A model generated the notes under the pieces. The model saw nothing but the letters and a program-made list of their open reading frames with translations, did no database searches and was not told where the DNA came from. From Treponema sp. UBA6367 (GTDB taxonomy: Bacteria > Spirochaetota > Spirochaetia > Treponematales > Treponemataceae): DNA of 46,525 bases. Made by a program: the position numbers and the translations under genes. Below, in pieces: positions 26,859-35,957 of this stretch. Where the stretch lies: positions 2,654 to 49,178 of the forward strand of contig DJRF01000011.1 in the NCBI GenBank assembly GCA_002437725.1. Direction: 5' to 3'. The number at the start of each line of letters is the position of its first letter. The stretch's first letter is position 1.

Positions 26859-27293
26859 CTATTCTTCATGCTTCCCGGTGATTTCAATCGGATTGCCGTC
26901 GGGATCTAGGAATGTAAAATACCAGTATGGGGAAAACACGTTCAAATATCTGATTGGAGTAAGATTTTCGGCAATTTTCAGGCTTCGAATCCGCTCGTAT
27001 TCCTTGTCTAAATCTTCAACGCCAAGATTGATGAAAACTTTTTTTGAGTTGGCGGAATCGGCGATTTTGCTAGTGTCATCATATTCCGGGAACGGTGCTC
27101 CCTTTGTTTCCATCTGTTCAGGATGCTGCGCGTCGTAATATCCGTTCAAAAGGCAAAGATTCAGCCCTTCATTATTGAAAACAGCAAAACGTTTTCCGTT
27201 CGTGGCACTCACTTTCATGTCAAAGACTTTTTCGTAAAAGTCCAGCGACCTGTCAAAATCCTTTACCACAAGATAAATTGAACCGTATCTCAT
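26859..27293 (-). CDS. VOC (glyoxalase/bleomycin-resistance) family protein
   Basis: A 144-residue VOC protein with two beta-alpha-beta modules: YLVVKDFDRSLDFYEKVF near 7-24 and FINLGVEDLDKEYERI near 87-102, ending FLDPDGNPIEITGKH. Members bind metals and act as lyases, dioxygenases or drug-binding proteins. The substrate is unknown. A typical cassette gene. Confidence 0.78.
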   Translation of the reverse strand: MRYGSIYLVVKDFDRSLDFYEKVFDMKVSATNGKRFAVFNNEGLNLCLLNGYYDAQHPEQMETKGAPFPEYDDTSKIADSANSKKVFINLGVEDLDKEYERIRSLKIAENLTPIRYLNVFSPYWYFTFLDPDGNPIEITGKHEE

Positions 27294-27350
27294 AATTTCA
27301 AGTTTTCTCCTATTTTTACGTTGCCTAGCCTTTAAGTTTTCAAGCCGATT

Positions 27351-27803
27351 TTACAATTTATACTGCATGAAGTTCTGATTATGAACGAAGCCGAAATCCG
27401 TGTACAGTTTTACGCCCATATCTGATGCTGTTATCTGAACTGTTTTGCAGCCGTAGTCTTTTGCTTCTTTTACGACGCGGCTCAAAAGTTCTTTTGCGAT
27501 TCCTTTTCTTCGGTAATCGGGATTTGTGAACATGCTCGAAAGCAGAGCGATTTTTCCGCTTGGGCAGGCAAAATACGGCGGCTTTTCCACAAAAGACATT
27601 CCGCTTGTTCCCACAATTTTTTCTCCGTCAAACGCAAGATAGGAAACAAAAGTTCCGCCCGCAAGGTGTCGAAGATAATAATCTTTAAGTGCAGGTCGCA
27701 AATCAATGTCTTCCGTCGCACCTTCTTCCCGAAGCTGATTGATTCTCATCTCGATAAAAGTGTCCAGTTCTTTTTTTGTAAGTCGTTTGTATTCTATTTG
27801 CAT
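27351..27803 (-). CDS. GNAT-family N-acetyltransferase
   Basis: A 150-residue GNAT protein. Motif A is IALLSSMFTNPDYRRKGIAK near 87-106 (acetyl-CoA loop RRKGIA), and the end DMGVKLYTDFGFVH is motif B. It is a general small-molecule or protein acetyltransferase with no toxin-like partner beside it. Confidence 0.8.
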   Translation of the reverse strand: MQIEYKRLTKKELDTFIEMRINQLREEGATEDIDLRPALKDYYLRHLAGGTFVSYLAFDGEKIVGTSGMSFVEKPPYFACPSGKIALLSSMFTNPDYRRKGIAKELLSRVVKEAKDYGCKTVQITASDMGVKLYTDFGFVHNQNFMQYKL

Positions 27804-27875
27804 TTTGGGTTTCTCCTACTATAAAAGTCAATTTCAATTATAGCAAAAATCATAGAACTGTGATATTTTCAAACT

Positions 27876-28630
27876 ATGGAATTTTTGCCATTTTTGTTTT
27901 TTGTTGCCTTGCTTGCATTTTTCATTTTTCTTGCGAGAAATCGTGCAAAAATAAAAGGCAGAATCGGAGAAATCGGCATTGCAAACCGTCTGAATTCGCT
28001 GAATCATAATGACTATAAAATCCTGAACAATGTTATTCTACAGACTAAAAACGGCGGAACAGTTCAGATTGACCATATTATTGTTTCGATTTATGAATTT
28101 TCGTGATTGAGACGAAAAATTACAAAGGCTGGATTTTCGGAAATGAAAACGCGGAAAACTGGATGCAGGTCATTTATAAAGAAAAAAATCAGTTCAGAAA
28201 TCCCATAAAGCAAAACTGGGCTCACGTTTACGCACTGAAAAATTTGCTTGCTGATTTTCCAAACGCGAAGTTTATTCCGATTGTCGTTTTTACAGGAAGC
28301 GGAATCCTAAAGGAAATATCCGCAAGCAGCATTGTTGTTTATGACACAAGACTTTTGCGGGCGATAAAAAATGAATCAAGGGAAGAAAATCTTTCGCCGA
28401 AAGAAGTTTACGATATTATTCAGGTGATTGAATCACACAACATTCAGGACAGAAAAAACGAAAAGCAGCACGTTGAAAACATCCACAAAACCATATTTGA
28501 AAACCGCCAAAAAGTGAAAAATCAGATTTGCCCAAAATGCGGCAATGAACTGAAACTTAGAAGCGGAAAATACGGAAAATTTTACGGCTGCTCAAACTAT
28601 CCGTACTGCAAATTTACGATGAAATGTTAA
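27876..28630 (+). pseudogene. NERD-domain protein with a frameshift
   Basis: The first part (MEFLPFLFF membrane anchor, then GRIGEIGIANRLNSL and VQIDHIIVS) and the second part (VIETKNYKGWIFGNENAENW) are two halves of one NERD domain, a nuclease-related fold. One G is missing near 28095, where TATGGAATTTTCGTG is expected, and this shifts the frame. The C-terminus has a topoisomerase-type zinc ribbon (CPKCGNELKLRSGKYGKFYG). As sequenced the two parts overlap by 4 bases as separate frames. Confidence 0.8.
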
Positions 28631-28771
28631 AGTTTATTATTATTACCCACCAACAAAATTCGAACTCAATTTGACAAACCGAATCTTACGGACAGTTTTT
28701 TGACATACATAAAATGGATCATAAAGAAGTAATTGAAAGATAACTAGCGTTCAAAAATTAATATGTTTGAT

Positions 28772-29260
28772 TCATCTTTGAGGAATCTGTTCCAAAGCTT
28801 TCTTCAATGCATGATTTAAATCTGATTGAATGCCAAATCCTAAACCATATCTTCCTTCTGAAGTAAATAAAAGTTCATTTGTCGATTTATTATAAAACGC
28901 TAAAATTACGTCAGTATAGAATTCATTTGTGGTGTAACCGCCAAGCATTAAAATATCTGCATCATCTATATTGTTTACTACTTTATAGCCTTTATAATTT
29001 AACTCGGTCTGAATAGTTATTCTATTCTTTATAGTATCTAAAACGGCTTCACTTGATGAACTTGGAATATATGTCATGGAATTATTTGCGTAAGACAAAT
29101 AACCTCCACTTGTAAGTGTGGTTTTATTTGAATCTAAACTAATAAAAATATTTTCATATTCTTGTGGTATGATTGCATAATTAGAGGACTTAGAAGAAAC
29201 GCAAGACGAAAACATAAAAACTGTAAAAATCATAATGAATAGATATATAATTTTTTTCAT
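28772..29260 (-). CDS. Hypothetical lipoprotein
   Basis: A 162-residue protein with a lipoprotein signal peptide: MKKIIYLFIMIFTVFMFSSC, Cys at position 20. The body has DADILMLGGYTT and ATTGCAAC-free AT-rich codons; a weak resemblance to DUF4136-type lipoproteins is seen near the end (TNELLFTSEGRYGLGF). The ATG at 29260 follows GGAGA. The function is unknown. Confidence 0.6.
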   Translation of the reverse strand: MKKIIYLFIMIFTVFMFSSCVSSKSSNYAIIPQEYENIFISLDSNKTTLTSGGYLSYANNSMTYIPSSSSEAVLDTIKNRITIQTELNYKGYKVVNNIDDADILMLGGYTTNEFYTDVILAFYNKSTNELLFTSEGRYGLGFGIQSDLNHALKKALEQIPQR

Positions 29261-29476
29261 ATTAATCTCCAAAAAACTCAAAATTATTATATCTCGGAAT
29301 TTATTCTTTTTCTATACGATAATATTGTAAATTATAACTTTCGTTTGCTGAGCATAATTTTGTTTATGGCAAATGACGAGGTAAAACGACGAATAACAGA
29401 GAAAATAAAAAAAATAGCTTCTGCCGCAAAGCAGAAACTGACTAAGATGAATTGTCTTTTTTATCCGATAATTTTT

Positions 29477-30028
29477 CTATTCCTGCATTAAATTTATTAA
29501 ATCGAAATACATAAGTTGCGTAGGATTTTCATCTTTTTTTACAAGAAATTCAAATCCGTTTCTTTCATAAAATGGAATAGCGGCGTTGTATGCATCAACA
29601 GTAATAAAACGACAACCAGTCTTATTGTCTTCCAAGAAATACAGTTTTATAAAATCAATTATATTTGTGCCAATTCCCAGCCCATGCAATTCTTTTGAAA
29701 TTCCAAGCCTGCCTATCTTTACAGACGGATAACTTCTTAAATATTTTTCCCTATTGAAGTTTTTCTTTTTAAATTTATTGAACTGACTGTTTGATGCAAA
29801 CTCTGTAACTGAAATCTTATCATTGGAAAGTGTAAAATATGCCAAGATATTTTCAGCATTTTCTTTTTCAACAACGATATACGGCATTGCAATCAACTGC
29901 TCTTTATAAAACTGAACTTCATTTTTTATAAAGTCATTCAAATCTTCATCGCCGCAGTCAAATTTCTCTGCCGATATGTCGTTTTCAAATTTTTGAATAT
30001 CGTACTGCTCAAAAAAATTTAAACTCAC
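29477..30028 (-). CDS. GNAT toxin (AtaT/TacT-like)
   Basis: A 183-residue GNAT protein. It has FDCGDEDLNDFIKNE near 23-37 and the acetyl-CoA loop RLGISKELHGLGIGTNIIDF near 107-126, then YNAAIPFYERNGFEFL. These match the AtaT/TacT group, which acetylates charged tRNA and blocks translation. It overlaps its antitoxin gene by 4 bases. Confidence 0.78.
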   Translation of the reverse strand: MSLNFFEQYDIQKFENDISAEKFDCGDEDLNDFIKNEVQFYKEQLIAMPYIVVEKENAENILAYFTLSNDKISVTEFASNSQFNKFKKKNFNREKYLRSYPSVKIGRLGISKELHGLGIGTNIIDFIKLYFLEDNKTGCRFITVDAYNAAIPFYERNGFEFLVKKDENPTQLMYFDLINLMQE

Positions 30029-30234
30029 CTCGTTGTTGCTCCAGTTTTATGTGCCAAGCGAATTTTTCTTGCAGCTTCACCTCTTTCAAGGCTTGCTAAA
30101 ACTGACTTGTAATGAGAATGCATAACAGCATACTGTTCCGGAGTTACAGTGCATTTGGCATTACGCATTTTTTCTTCAAAACGCCTGCCATCTTCACCGA
30201 ACAGAATCGGTGTCTCTCTGATTGGTCTAGCCAT
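30025..30234 (-). CDS. Antitoxin partner of the GNAT toxin
   Basis: A 69-residue protein (MARPIRETPILFGEDGRRFE) that precedes and overlaps the GNAT gene. The ATG at 30234 follows AAGGAG, which is why a longer upstream frame is rejected. The C-terminus (ARKIRLAHKTGATTR) is basic. Antitoxin by context. Confidence 0.65.
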   Translation of the reverse strand: MARPIRETPILFGEDGRRFEEKMRNAKCTVTPEQYAVMHSHYKSVLASLERGEAARKIRLAHKTGATTR

Positions 30235-30296
30235 AGTAAAACTCCTTTGATTTAGTATATTGCTTTTTAACAAAAAAATCTATGTTTTATAAACTG

Positions 30297-30734
30297 CTAT
30301 TCAAGCCATTGAATAAACGCGGTTTTGTCGGTGCTGTTGTAGCCGGCGTGCTCGTAGAAGTTTTTAGTGGAATCTTTTTTTGAGCCGGTGAGGAGCATCA
30401 TTTTGTAGCAGTTTTCGGCTTTTGCGATTTCTTTTGCGTGGTCAAGGCATTCGGTTGCGTAGCCTTTTGCACGGTAATCTTTATGCGTTACGACGTTTTC
30501 AATAAAGGCGTAGGGACGCACGTTTCTTGTAAGGTTTGGAATGATGACGCACACGCATGAAGAAACGATTTTTCCGTCAATAAAGTTTACGATTATGTGA
30601 TGATTTTTGTCCTGAACGATAGTTTTCCAAGTGCTTCTCAAATGCTCCGACATTGCCGGAACAGAATCCTCGTGCAGGTGCAGATACAATTCCAAAAGCT
30701 CATTCAACTCGTTTTCAAAAATTTCCCGAACCAA
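30297..30734 (-). CDS. GNAT-family N-acetyltransferase
   Basis: A 145-residue single-domain GNAT. The acetyl-CoA loop lies in IENVVTHKDYRAKGYATECL near 78-97, and YEHAGYNSTDKTAF is the end. It starts with TTG after GGGAG. Its substrate is unknown; it sits among other cassette-like genes. Confidence 0.78.
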   Translation of the reverse strand: MVREIFENELNELLELYLHLHEDSVPAMSEHLRSTWKTIVQDKNHHIIVNFIDGKIVSSCVCVIIPNLTRNVRPYAFIENVVTHKDYRAKGYATECLDHAKEIAKAENCYKMMLLTGSKKDSTKNFYEHAGYNSTDKTAFIQWLE

Positions 30735-30769
30735 TTTTTTCTCCCATAAAAAGTCAATTTTAAGTTATT

Positions 30770-30890
30770 TCACAACTAAGTGAACTCGCAACACAAGTTT
30801 CCAGCGGAAACAACAATTGATAAGAAAGTTTGCAACGCAAACTTATGAATAAAAACTTTGATGTCATTTTAGACAAAGTTTTTATTACAC
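30770..30890. other. Cluster of intergenic hairpins
   Basis: Three hairpins stand in a row: GTTTCC/GGAAAC near 30797-30811, AAGTTTGC/GCAAACTT at 30826-30844, and AATAAAAACTTTG/CAAAGTTTTTATT at 30848-30886 (13-bp perfect stem). They could be terminators, folded recombination sites or a repeat element. AATAAAAACTTTG also appears near 6055. Confidence 0.5.
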
Positions 30891-30940
30891 TCTTCTGATA
30901 ATAAAATTTTCAATATAATTTTTTTGTTATCGCCTCAACT

Positions 30941-31267
30941 TCATGAATTAAAAATGTTACCCGTCAATTCATAGAAATCCGTGTGAAAAATCACTTTTTT
31001 TCCGTGCGTTTGGGCAAAGTCGATTTCCTTTTTTACTTGCTCGCCGATGTAGCCGTTAAGGTTGACCAGGTAAATCGCGTCCGAAAGCTCAATTTTTCTA
31101 AAATGTGCCGAATTCAATGCGGCAATTTCTTTTTCGCTCAGTTTTGACTTTTCCTCATTGTAGACGCATTGCAGAACGCACATATTGTGTTTCGTTTCCA
31201 AGTCGAAGGCGATTTTTTTCATTTCATTTTCAAATTTCATGCTTCCGCAGATTGTTACAATTTTCAA
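30941..31267 (-). CDS. DUF4406/nucleoside 2-deoxyribosyltransferase-like protein
   Basis: A 108-residue small protein. Its N-terminus IVTICGSMKFENEMKKIA and its NLNGYIGEQVKKEIDFA motif (near 75-91) match the deoxyribosyltransferase-like fold. Such proteins cleave or bind nucleosides. The start is the TTG at 31267, after GAGGAG; the longer frame upstream is not family-like. Confidence 0.65.
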   Translation of the reverse strand: MKIVTICGSMKFENEMKKIAFDLETKHNMCVLQCVYNEEKSKLSEKEIAALNSAHFRKIELSDAIYLVNLNGYIGEQVKKEIDFAQTHGKKVIFHTDFYELTGNIFNS

Positions 31268-31331
31268 GTTTTCTCCTCTTGTAAAAAGTCTTGCCAGGAT
31301 TATCCCGACAACAACGCAACGTTCAGGGCAA

Positions 31332-31808
31332 TCAAACCAATTTACACAACGCAGTGTACTCTCTAAAATACATTCCTCTTCGCATTTCATCCGTGCCGGC
31401 GTATGAATTGAGCTTTGAAAATATGTTCTTAGCTTCATCAACAGAAATCCATCTTGCTTCCATTCCGGCTTTCCGTTCCCTTTCGGTCAGTTTTGGTTCG
31501 GTAGTTCCTTTCACTTTGCAGAAAAAATATTTGTTAATCCATTTGCAGTTTTCGTAGTATTCATCAATTTCAAGCAGACATTCAGAAGTGTCAACCAGTG
31601 TTCCGGTTTCTTCCGCAACTTCGCGAATGCAGCATTCCGCTTCGCTTTCGCCTTCTTCCAAGCCGCCGCCGGGAATCATCCATTGGCCGGTTACGGTTTC
31701 GTATGAAAGCAGAATTTTTGAATTTTCAATTACGATTCCTCTGCAGGCTGTTCTGGTTTTGTCCCATTTGCCCAAATAATTGTCTCCAACAATATCAATA
31801 ATTTTCAT
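31332..31808 (-). CDS. NUDIX hydrolase
   Basis: A 158-residue protein with a complete Nudix box: GGLEEGESEAECCIREVAEE (GX5EX7REUXEEXGU) near 49-68. It hydrolyses a nucleoside diphosphate linked to another group; the substrate is not known. The start MKIIDIVGDN follows AAGGATG. Its upstream frame overlaps the stop of a gene remnant. Confidence 0.82.
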   Translation of the reverse strand: MKIIDIVGDNYLGKWDKTRTACRGIVIENSKILLSYETVTGQWMIPGGGLEEGESEAECCIREVAEETGTLVDTSECLLEIDEYYENCKWINKYFFCKVKGTTEPKLTERERKAGMEARWISVDEAKNIFSKLNSYAGTDEMRRGMYFREYTALCKLV

Positions 31809-31833
31809 CGAATCATCCTTTCGCGGACTTGAA

Positions 31834-31947
31834 TCATACAAATCCTCTTTTTTGCGCCTCCTTTATCAATTTAGACTGAATCAGCGGATATGTCCAGTTT
31901 TCCACCAGTTCATCTGTAAGAATTATTTTTTCTATTTCGCTCCAAGT
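31834..31947 (-). pseudogene. C-terminal gene fragment
   Basis: An open frame of 37 codons, without a start, reads TWSEIEKIILTDELVENWTY and ends LIKEAQKRGFV at TGA. The rest of the gene is missing. Not recognised. Confidence 0.4.
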
Positions 31948-31949
31948 TT

Positions 31950-32433
31950 AGATACAAAAAAATACTTAGGTAAACCGGAAAAAAAACTTATTCATTTGGT
32001 ATACATATACCTTATGAAAAAGAAGAAAAAGGATATGCTTTTCAGTTATGCTATAATGAAAAAAAAGAATTAGATTTAGTATGGGCTGTTGGAAATAATG
32101 AAGGATGGGTTTCTGCAGAAACATACGAATACAATTAAAAAAATGAAGGTGAACATTCAGATTTTTTTGTAAAAATATTTCGCCTTGCAGTAAATATTAT
32201 TGCATATACATTAGATATTTCAGAAAAAGTAATAGAACCTTTTACAAATCAAGATTCAGTAAAAACTGTTGTTCCGCATTTCCGAAAAGGATACCTAAAA
32301 AGGCTTTCATCTGATTATTATACGCATAAGAAAGGACAGATAATTTTTGTTTCAGAAACAATGGTGAATGGAATTGCTAAAACTGTTGAAAAATCTCAAA
32401 ATGAAAATAAATTAAAGGAGTTTGCAGAAAACA
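31950..32433 (+). pseudogene. Decayed gene of unknown function
   Basis: A coherent plus-strand frame runs from about 31980 to 32433 (GIHIPYEKEEKGYAFQLCYN, VVPHFRKGYLKRLSSDYYTH, IIFVSETMVNGIAKTVEKSQ). It is broken by an in-frame TAA near 32136 and by a slip in an A-run near 31980. No start is seen. It ends in an attC-like site, as the gene of an integron cassette would. Family not recognised. Confidence 0.6.
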
Positions 32434-32496
32434 CATATCAAAGCTTCAAAGCCGACAAACCGGTCAAGCCAGTTTGCGGTTTAAGCAATTGTTATG
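32434..32496 (+). mobile_element. attC-like recombination site 1
   Basis: Imperfect dyad of 63 bases. The outer boxes are CATATC (32434) and GTTATG (32491). The inner boxes TTCAAAGCCGACAA and TTGCGGTTTAA are shared, base for base, with the site at 36595-36656, while the tip sequences differ. Pairing leaves extra unpaired bases on one side, as in folded attC sites. Confidence 0.65.
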
Positions 32497-32538
32497 TGGA
32501 CGCCCGCACTGGGGCGCATTTTGTGATATACTACACTT

Positions 32539-34068
32539 ATGAACTACAGGCAAAAAAATATCTATTTTCCTCTGCTTATACTTTTTTCTTCGGTGCTGAA
32601 TATTGCAGGCTCGATTCTGGCAGGTGAAAGCTCCTTCCCTCTTTATATAGACAGTTTTGCAACGATTGCCATTGCTGCGATGGGTGGATTTGTTCCGTCT
32701 GTAATAGTTGCGACTCTTACAAACTGGACTTTGTTTTTGCTTGGAAGGCTCAAGCTGATTTTTATTTTGTGTCAGCTTATGACGGCTCTTGGTTCTGCTG
32801 TTATTTTTGCTCTTGCAAAGAAAAATGGTGAAGAAAAGATAAGCCTTGATTCTTTTATGACGGCAGGAATTTTAAGTGCTTTTACTAACGGCATTTTCGG
32901 CTCGCTTTTTGCGGCATTTTACCATTACAATCTTACGGCAATTGAGCAGGGAATTTTATTTGTAACGAACAATGTGATTGCGGCAAATCTTATTGGCGGG
33001 TTTCTGCTGAATCTTTTGGACAAGGCTTTTGCGGCTTTTATTGCCTATGGAATGTATCTTCTGATTCTGAAAAAATGCGAAAGGGCATGGAGCAGTTGCG
33101 AAGCAAGCCACTGGACTGAGGAGCGAACGAAAGAGAGCGACGAGGGAAGCGGCCGAGCGTTAGTGAGCTGTGGAACGCCCGACCGCCGCTTGCCGACGGT
33201 TTCGCCCTCATTAAAAATAAAACCTGAATACATTTTTTTGATAATCGCATTCCTCACTTTTGCAATGGCAATTGGATTCAAGAAAACGGCAGACAGGAAA
33301 TTCAGCGAAGACTACGAAAATAAAATAGAAAGCTCGCAGTTTGAAGCGCTTGAAGAAAAACGTTCGGAGGAAGAATTCATCAACAAGGGCTTTGACTCGG
33401 TTTTGTACACGACTTTCATTCTTGCAGCCATTTCGTTTTTAATAATGCAGGTGCGATTGGGCGAGGAGAAAAACAAAATCAGGATTCAGAAAGCAAGGGA
33501 AGAAACGCAGATGGCATTTTCCCGCGATTTGCACGACGGGGCAATTCAGACTCTTGCGGCGCTTAAGATTTGTCTTTCGGAAAGTGAGGATGAAAGGGCA
33601 AAAAATCTTACAGAGGACGCAATCACTCAGGCACGGGAACTTCTGGCTTTTTCGCGGATTGATTTGTCTTCTGATTTGATTGCTCTTGTGCGCGAAACGG
33701 CGAAAGTGTTTGAGGAAAATTATAAAACAAAAATTGCTTTTTATGAGGCAAGCGATGTGGCGCAAAATTTTTCTTCAGATGCAAAAGTGCAAATCCTGAA
33801 GATTTTACAGGAAGCCCTGCGAAATGCCCTGAAGCACAGCAGGGCGGATAAAATTGAAATAAAGATGATTGACACAATGAATGATTTTATCCTTTCGGTG
33901 TGCGACAATGGCTCTGGTTTTGATGTGGAAAAGCCTGGTGAAAAAGCGGGACATGCCGGCCTTAAAATCATGGAAGAGAGGGCAATTGCTTTGGGCGGAC
34001 ATCTTGCTATAAAATCTGGTAAAGACGGAACGAATGTAAGCCTGATTTTGCCGATAGGAGTTTTTTGA
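32539..34068 (+). CDS. Membrane sensor histidine kinase (NarX/LiaS-type)
   Basis: A 509-residue protein. The N-terminal part has about six membrane helices that resemble ECF-transporter S-component or sensor domains (residues 8-175). One more helix lies at 235-250 and another at 285-300. The HisKA_3 motif SRDLHDGAIQTLAAL puts the phospho-acceptor His near 331. The HATPase has NALKHSRA near 430, CDNGSGFD near 455 and GLKIMEERA near 473. It overlaps the response-regulator gene by one base. The start has no clear ribosome-binding site. Residues 182-228 look like an inserted repeat. Confidence 0.83.
   Translation: MNYRQKNIYFPLLILFSSVLNIAGSILAGESSFPLYIDSFATIAIAAMGGFVPSVIVATLTNWTLFLLGRLKLIFILCQLMTALGSAVIFALAKKNGEEKISLDSFMTAGILSAFTNGIFGSLFAAFYHYNLTAIEQGILFVTNNVIAANLIGGFLLNLLDKAFAAFIAYGMYLLILKKCERAWSSCEASHWTEERTKESDEGSGRALVSCGTPDRRLPTVSPSLKIKPEYIFLIIAFLTFAMAIGFKKTADRKFSEDYENKIESSQFEALEEKRSEEEFINKGFDSVLYTTFILAAISFLIMQVRLGEEKNKIRIQKAREETQMAFSRDLHDGAIQTLAALKICLSESEDERAKNLTEDAITQARELLAFSRIDLSSDLIALVRETAKVFEENYKTKIAFYEASDVAQNFSSDAKVQILKILQEALRNALKHSRADKIEIKMIDTMNDFILSVCDNGSGFDVEKPGEKAGHAGLKIMEERAIALGGHLAIKSGKDGTNVSLILPIGVF
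33080..33212 (+). repeat. GC-rich in-frame insertion in the kinase gene
   Basis: About 130 bases encoding SSCEASHWTEERTKESDEGS and the following residues differ sharply from the gene around them: high GC, R/S/E-rich, and including GAGCGAACGAAAGAGAGCGA. The sequence looks like an intergenic repeat, with weak similarity to bases 1496-1545 in reverse. It sits in a linker before a membrane helix and keeps the frame. Confidence 0.55.
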
Positions 34069-34739
34069 TGAAAGTTCTTTTGATTGATGACCACAACATG
34101 ATCCGGGAAAGTCTTGTCCTTGCCCTTAAAAAAGAATGTCCTGATTTTGATTTTTTGCAGGCGTCGACAGGAGACGAGGCAAAAGAAATTCTTGTTAAAA
34201 ATGATGACTGAAAGATGATTATTCTGGACCTGCAGGTTGGAAAAGAAAACGGGCTTTTTATTTTAAGTGAGCTTAGGGCTGTAAGGCCTGAAATTAAAAC
34301 TCTTGTATGCTCTGCTTTTTCTGAGCCGCTGACGGTTGAAAACGCAATCAGCGCTAAAGTTCAGGGCTATATTACAAAAACATCTGACCTTTCGGAAATT
34401 GCCCTTGCGGTAAAAATGGTTGCATCTGGAAAAGAATATTTTTGTACGGAAGCCCTTAATGTAATGAAGGCAAATGTAAACGCCTCAAAAATTGCAAGCG
34501 GACTCCTTGATTCTCCTGACCGGACTACAAGACTTTTTGCAAATTACAAAAAACTTTCTCCAAAGGAAAAAGAGTGTTTTGGGCTTTTGGCACAAGGTTT
34601 TTCCGTCTCTGAAATTGCCCAAAAACTTGGAAAATCCATAAAGACCGTAGAAAATCAGCGGACGGCAGTTTATGAAAAAATGGAGATTCACGGAATGGGA
34701 GATCTTGTTGAAGGAGCCAGGATACTGGGATATTACTGA
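34068..34739 (+). pseudogene. Response regulator with an in-frame TGA
   Basis: A NarL-type regulator: receiver domain MKVLLIDDHNMIRESL, then IILDLQVG (phospho-acceptor Asp), and a LuxR-type helix-turn-helix LSPKEKECFGLLAQGFSVSE near 160. Codon 48 is TGA (34209-34211), where TGG is likely (NDD-W-KMIILD). Without it the gene would encode 223 residues and match the kinase upstream. Translation could restart at the ATG at 34215, but that loses the acidic pocket. Confidence 0.8.
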
Positions 34740-35191
34740 TTCAGCCAGTGGTTGATTTCTTTAATCAACTCGTCTTCAGTTAATTTTGATATTTTATCGC
34801 TTTCAAACAATTTTTTAGATATGCTGTTGTATTTTTCACCCAGACCGTTACAGATATTTTCTCTTATTTGTTCATTAGTACAAAACCTGTAATAATCATC
34901 GTCTTCGGTTGCTAATATCCATCGTAAATTTGACTCAAAATATGCGAATTTTCCTTTTAAAATTTCGATTTGAAAACCTTTTCCATCTTCTGAACCAGTT
35001 CCCAAGCGTAGGTGACTTTTCTTAAAAAACTTAAGTTCGATAAAGAAGAGTTTTTGGGGTTTGTCATTAAGGATTACAATATCAACGACATCTTTATTTT
35101 CAAGGAGAATGAAATCAGTATCAGAGAACAAATCTTTCAAATTATTTCTGATTCTGATTTCCAAATCTTTTTCAGATTCAATTTCTTCCAT
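34733..35191 (-). CDS. Putative PD-(D/E)XK-type nuclease-like protein
   Basis: A 152-residue protein. The pattern VVDIVILNDKPQKLFFIELK (near 34-53) gives D then E-x-K, the spacing of a PD-(D/E)XK core. The rest is charged and helical. It overlaps the upstream zinc-finger gene by one base, so the two form an operon. The activity is inferred and untested. Confidence 0.5.
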   Translation of the reverse strand: MEEIESEKDLEIRIRNNLKDLFSDTDFILLENKDVVDIVILNDKPQKLFFIELKFFKKSHLRLGTGSEDGKGFQIEILKGKFAYFESNLRWILATEDDDYYRFCTNEQIRENICNGLGEKYNSISKKLFESDKISKLTEDELIKEINHWLNQ

Positions 35192-35784
35192 TATTTTAAT
35201 TTGTCATATTTCTTTTGGAAGAAATCTGCCTCAGCAGCGGCTCCACTGGAATTCAGTTTCATGATTCCAAATTCCAGTTTTTCTTTAATTGCATTGTATA
35301 AGGCTTTTTGCTCGGGTGTTTTAAATCTTGGTAATGCAGAAATCTGTGTAAATAGGTTTTGAATCTGATTCTGCAGTTCATTCTTATCAGTAGCAAACTG
35401 AAGATTTACAATTTCTTCAGTTTTAGCCTTGTTTTCTTTCTTTTCATTAAACATTGACTTCATTTCTTCGCCAGTAGAAGAAAAAATATCACCAAACATT
35501 TTGCCAATTCCTCCCAAGGAACCACCATTTGATTCTTGAACACTTGATTCTTTTCCAAAACTTTCTGTATTGGAAGAATTGCATCCGTTTTTAGAATTTT
35601 CATATGCCAATTTACATTGCTTACTGCAAAAATTTCGCTTTCCTGCAAGCCTTGCAATACCACCGATAGCTTTTACTCCAATAGTCAAGCCCATTGCATC
35701 TGCAAAAGCATTTCCAGCATCCCTGTCTGCTGAAAACATCGGTTTATAACTTCTTCCACACCAATCACAAGTTTTATAAGCCAT
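35191..35784 (-). CDS. Zinc-finger protein of unknown function
   Basis: A 197-residue protein. The N-terminus has CDWCGRSYKP near 6-15 and FCSKQCKLAYENS near 52-64, a treble-clef-like zinc site split by a glycine-rich hydrophobic stretch (about 30-45). The middle is polar and glycine-rich, and the C-terminus is helical. GGAGG precedes the ATG. It is co-transcribed with the nuclease-like gene. Confidence 0.55.
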   Translation of the reverse strand: MAYKTCDWCGRSYKPMFSADRDAGNAFADAMGLTIGVKAIGGIARLAGKRNFCSKQCKLAYENSKNGCNSSNTESFGKESSVQESNGGSLGGIGKMFGDIFSSTGEEMKSMFNEKKENKAKTEEIVNLQFATDKNELQNQIQNLFTQISALPRFKTPEQKALYNAIKEKLEFGIMKLNSSGAAAEADFFQKKYDKLK

Positions 35785-35903
35785 CTATAGGCCTCCTTTT
35801 CTATATACTTTGATACATAATTTTACTCTTCCATGAATGTTTTGTCTTGAAGTCCTTAATTCAAAGCTCCTGGGAATTTTTCCCAAAAGCAATAACAACA
35901 AAT

Positions 35904-35932
35904 TTGACAATAAATAAGTTGTAATATATAAT
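35904..35932 (+). promoter_or_regulatory. Consensus sigma-70 promoter for the Phd/RelE pair
   Basis: TTGACA (35904-35909) and TATAAT (35927-35932) are separated by 17 bases, a perfect match to the consensus. The antitoxin ATG is at 35958, after GGAGG. It is the best promoter in the window. Confidence 0.8.
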
Positions 35933-35957
35933 ACAAATAGTTACTGGAGGTGGCATT

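Noticed and set aside
29366..29491. Small plus-strand frame MANDEVKRRITEKIKKIASA
   Set aside because: Ends convergent with the GNAT gene, with no ribosome-binding site and no known family. Possibly a gene start remnant, not counted.
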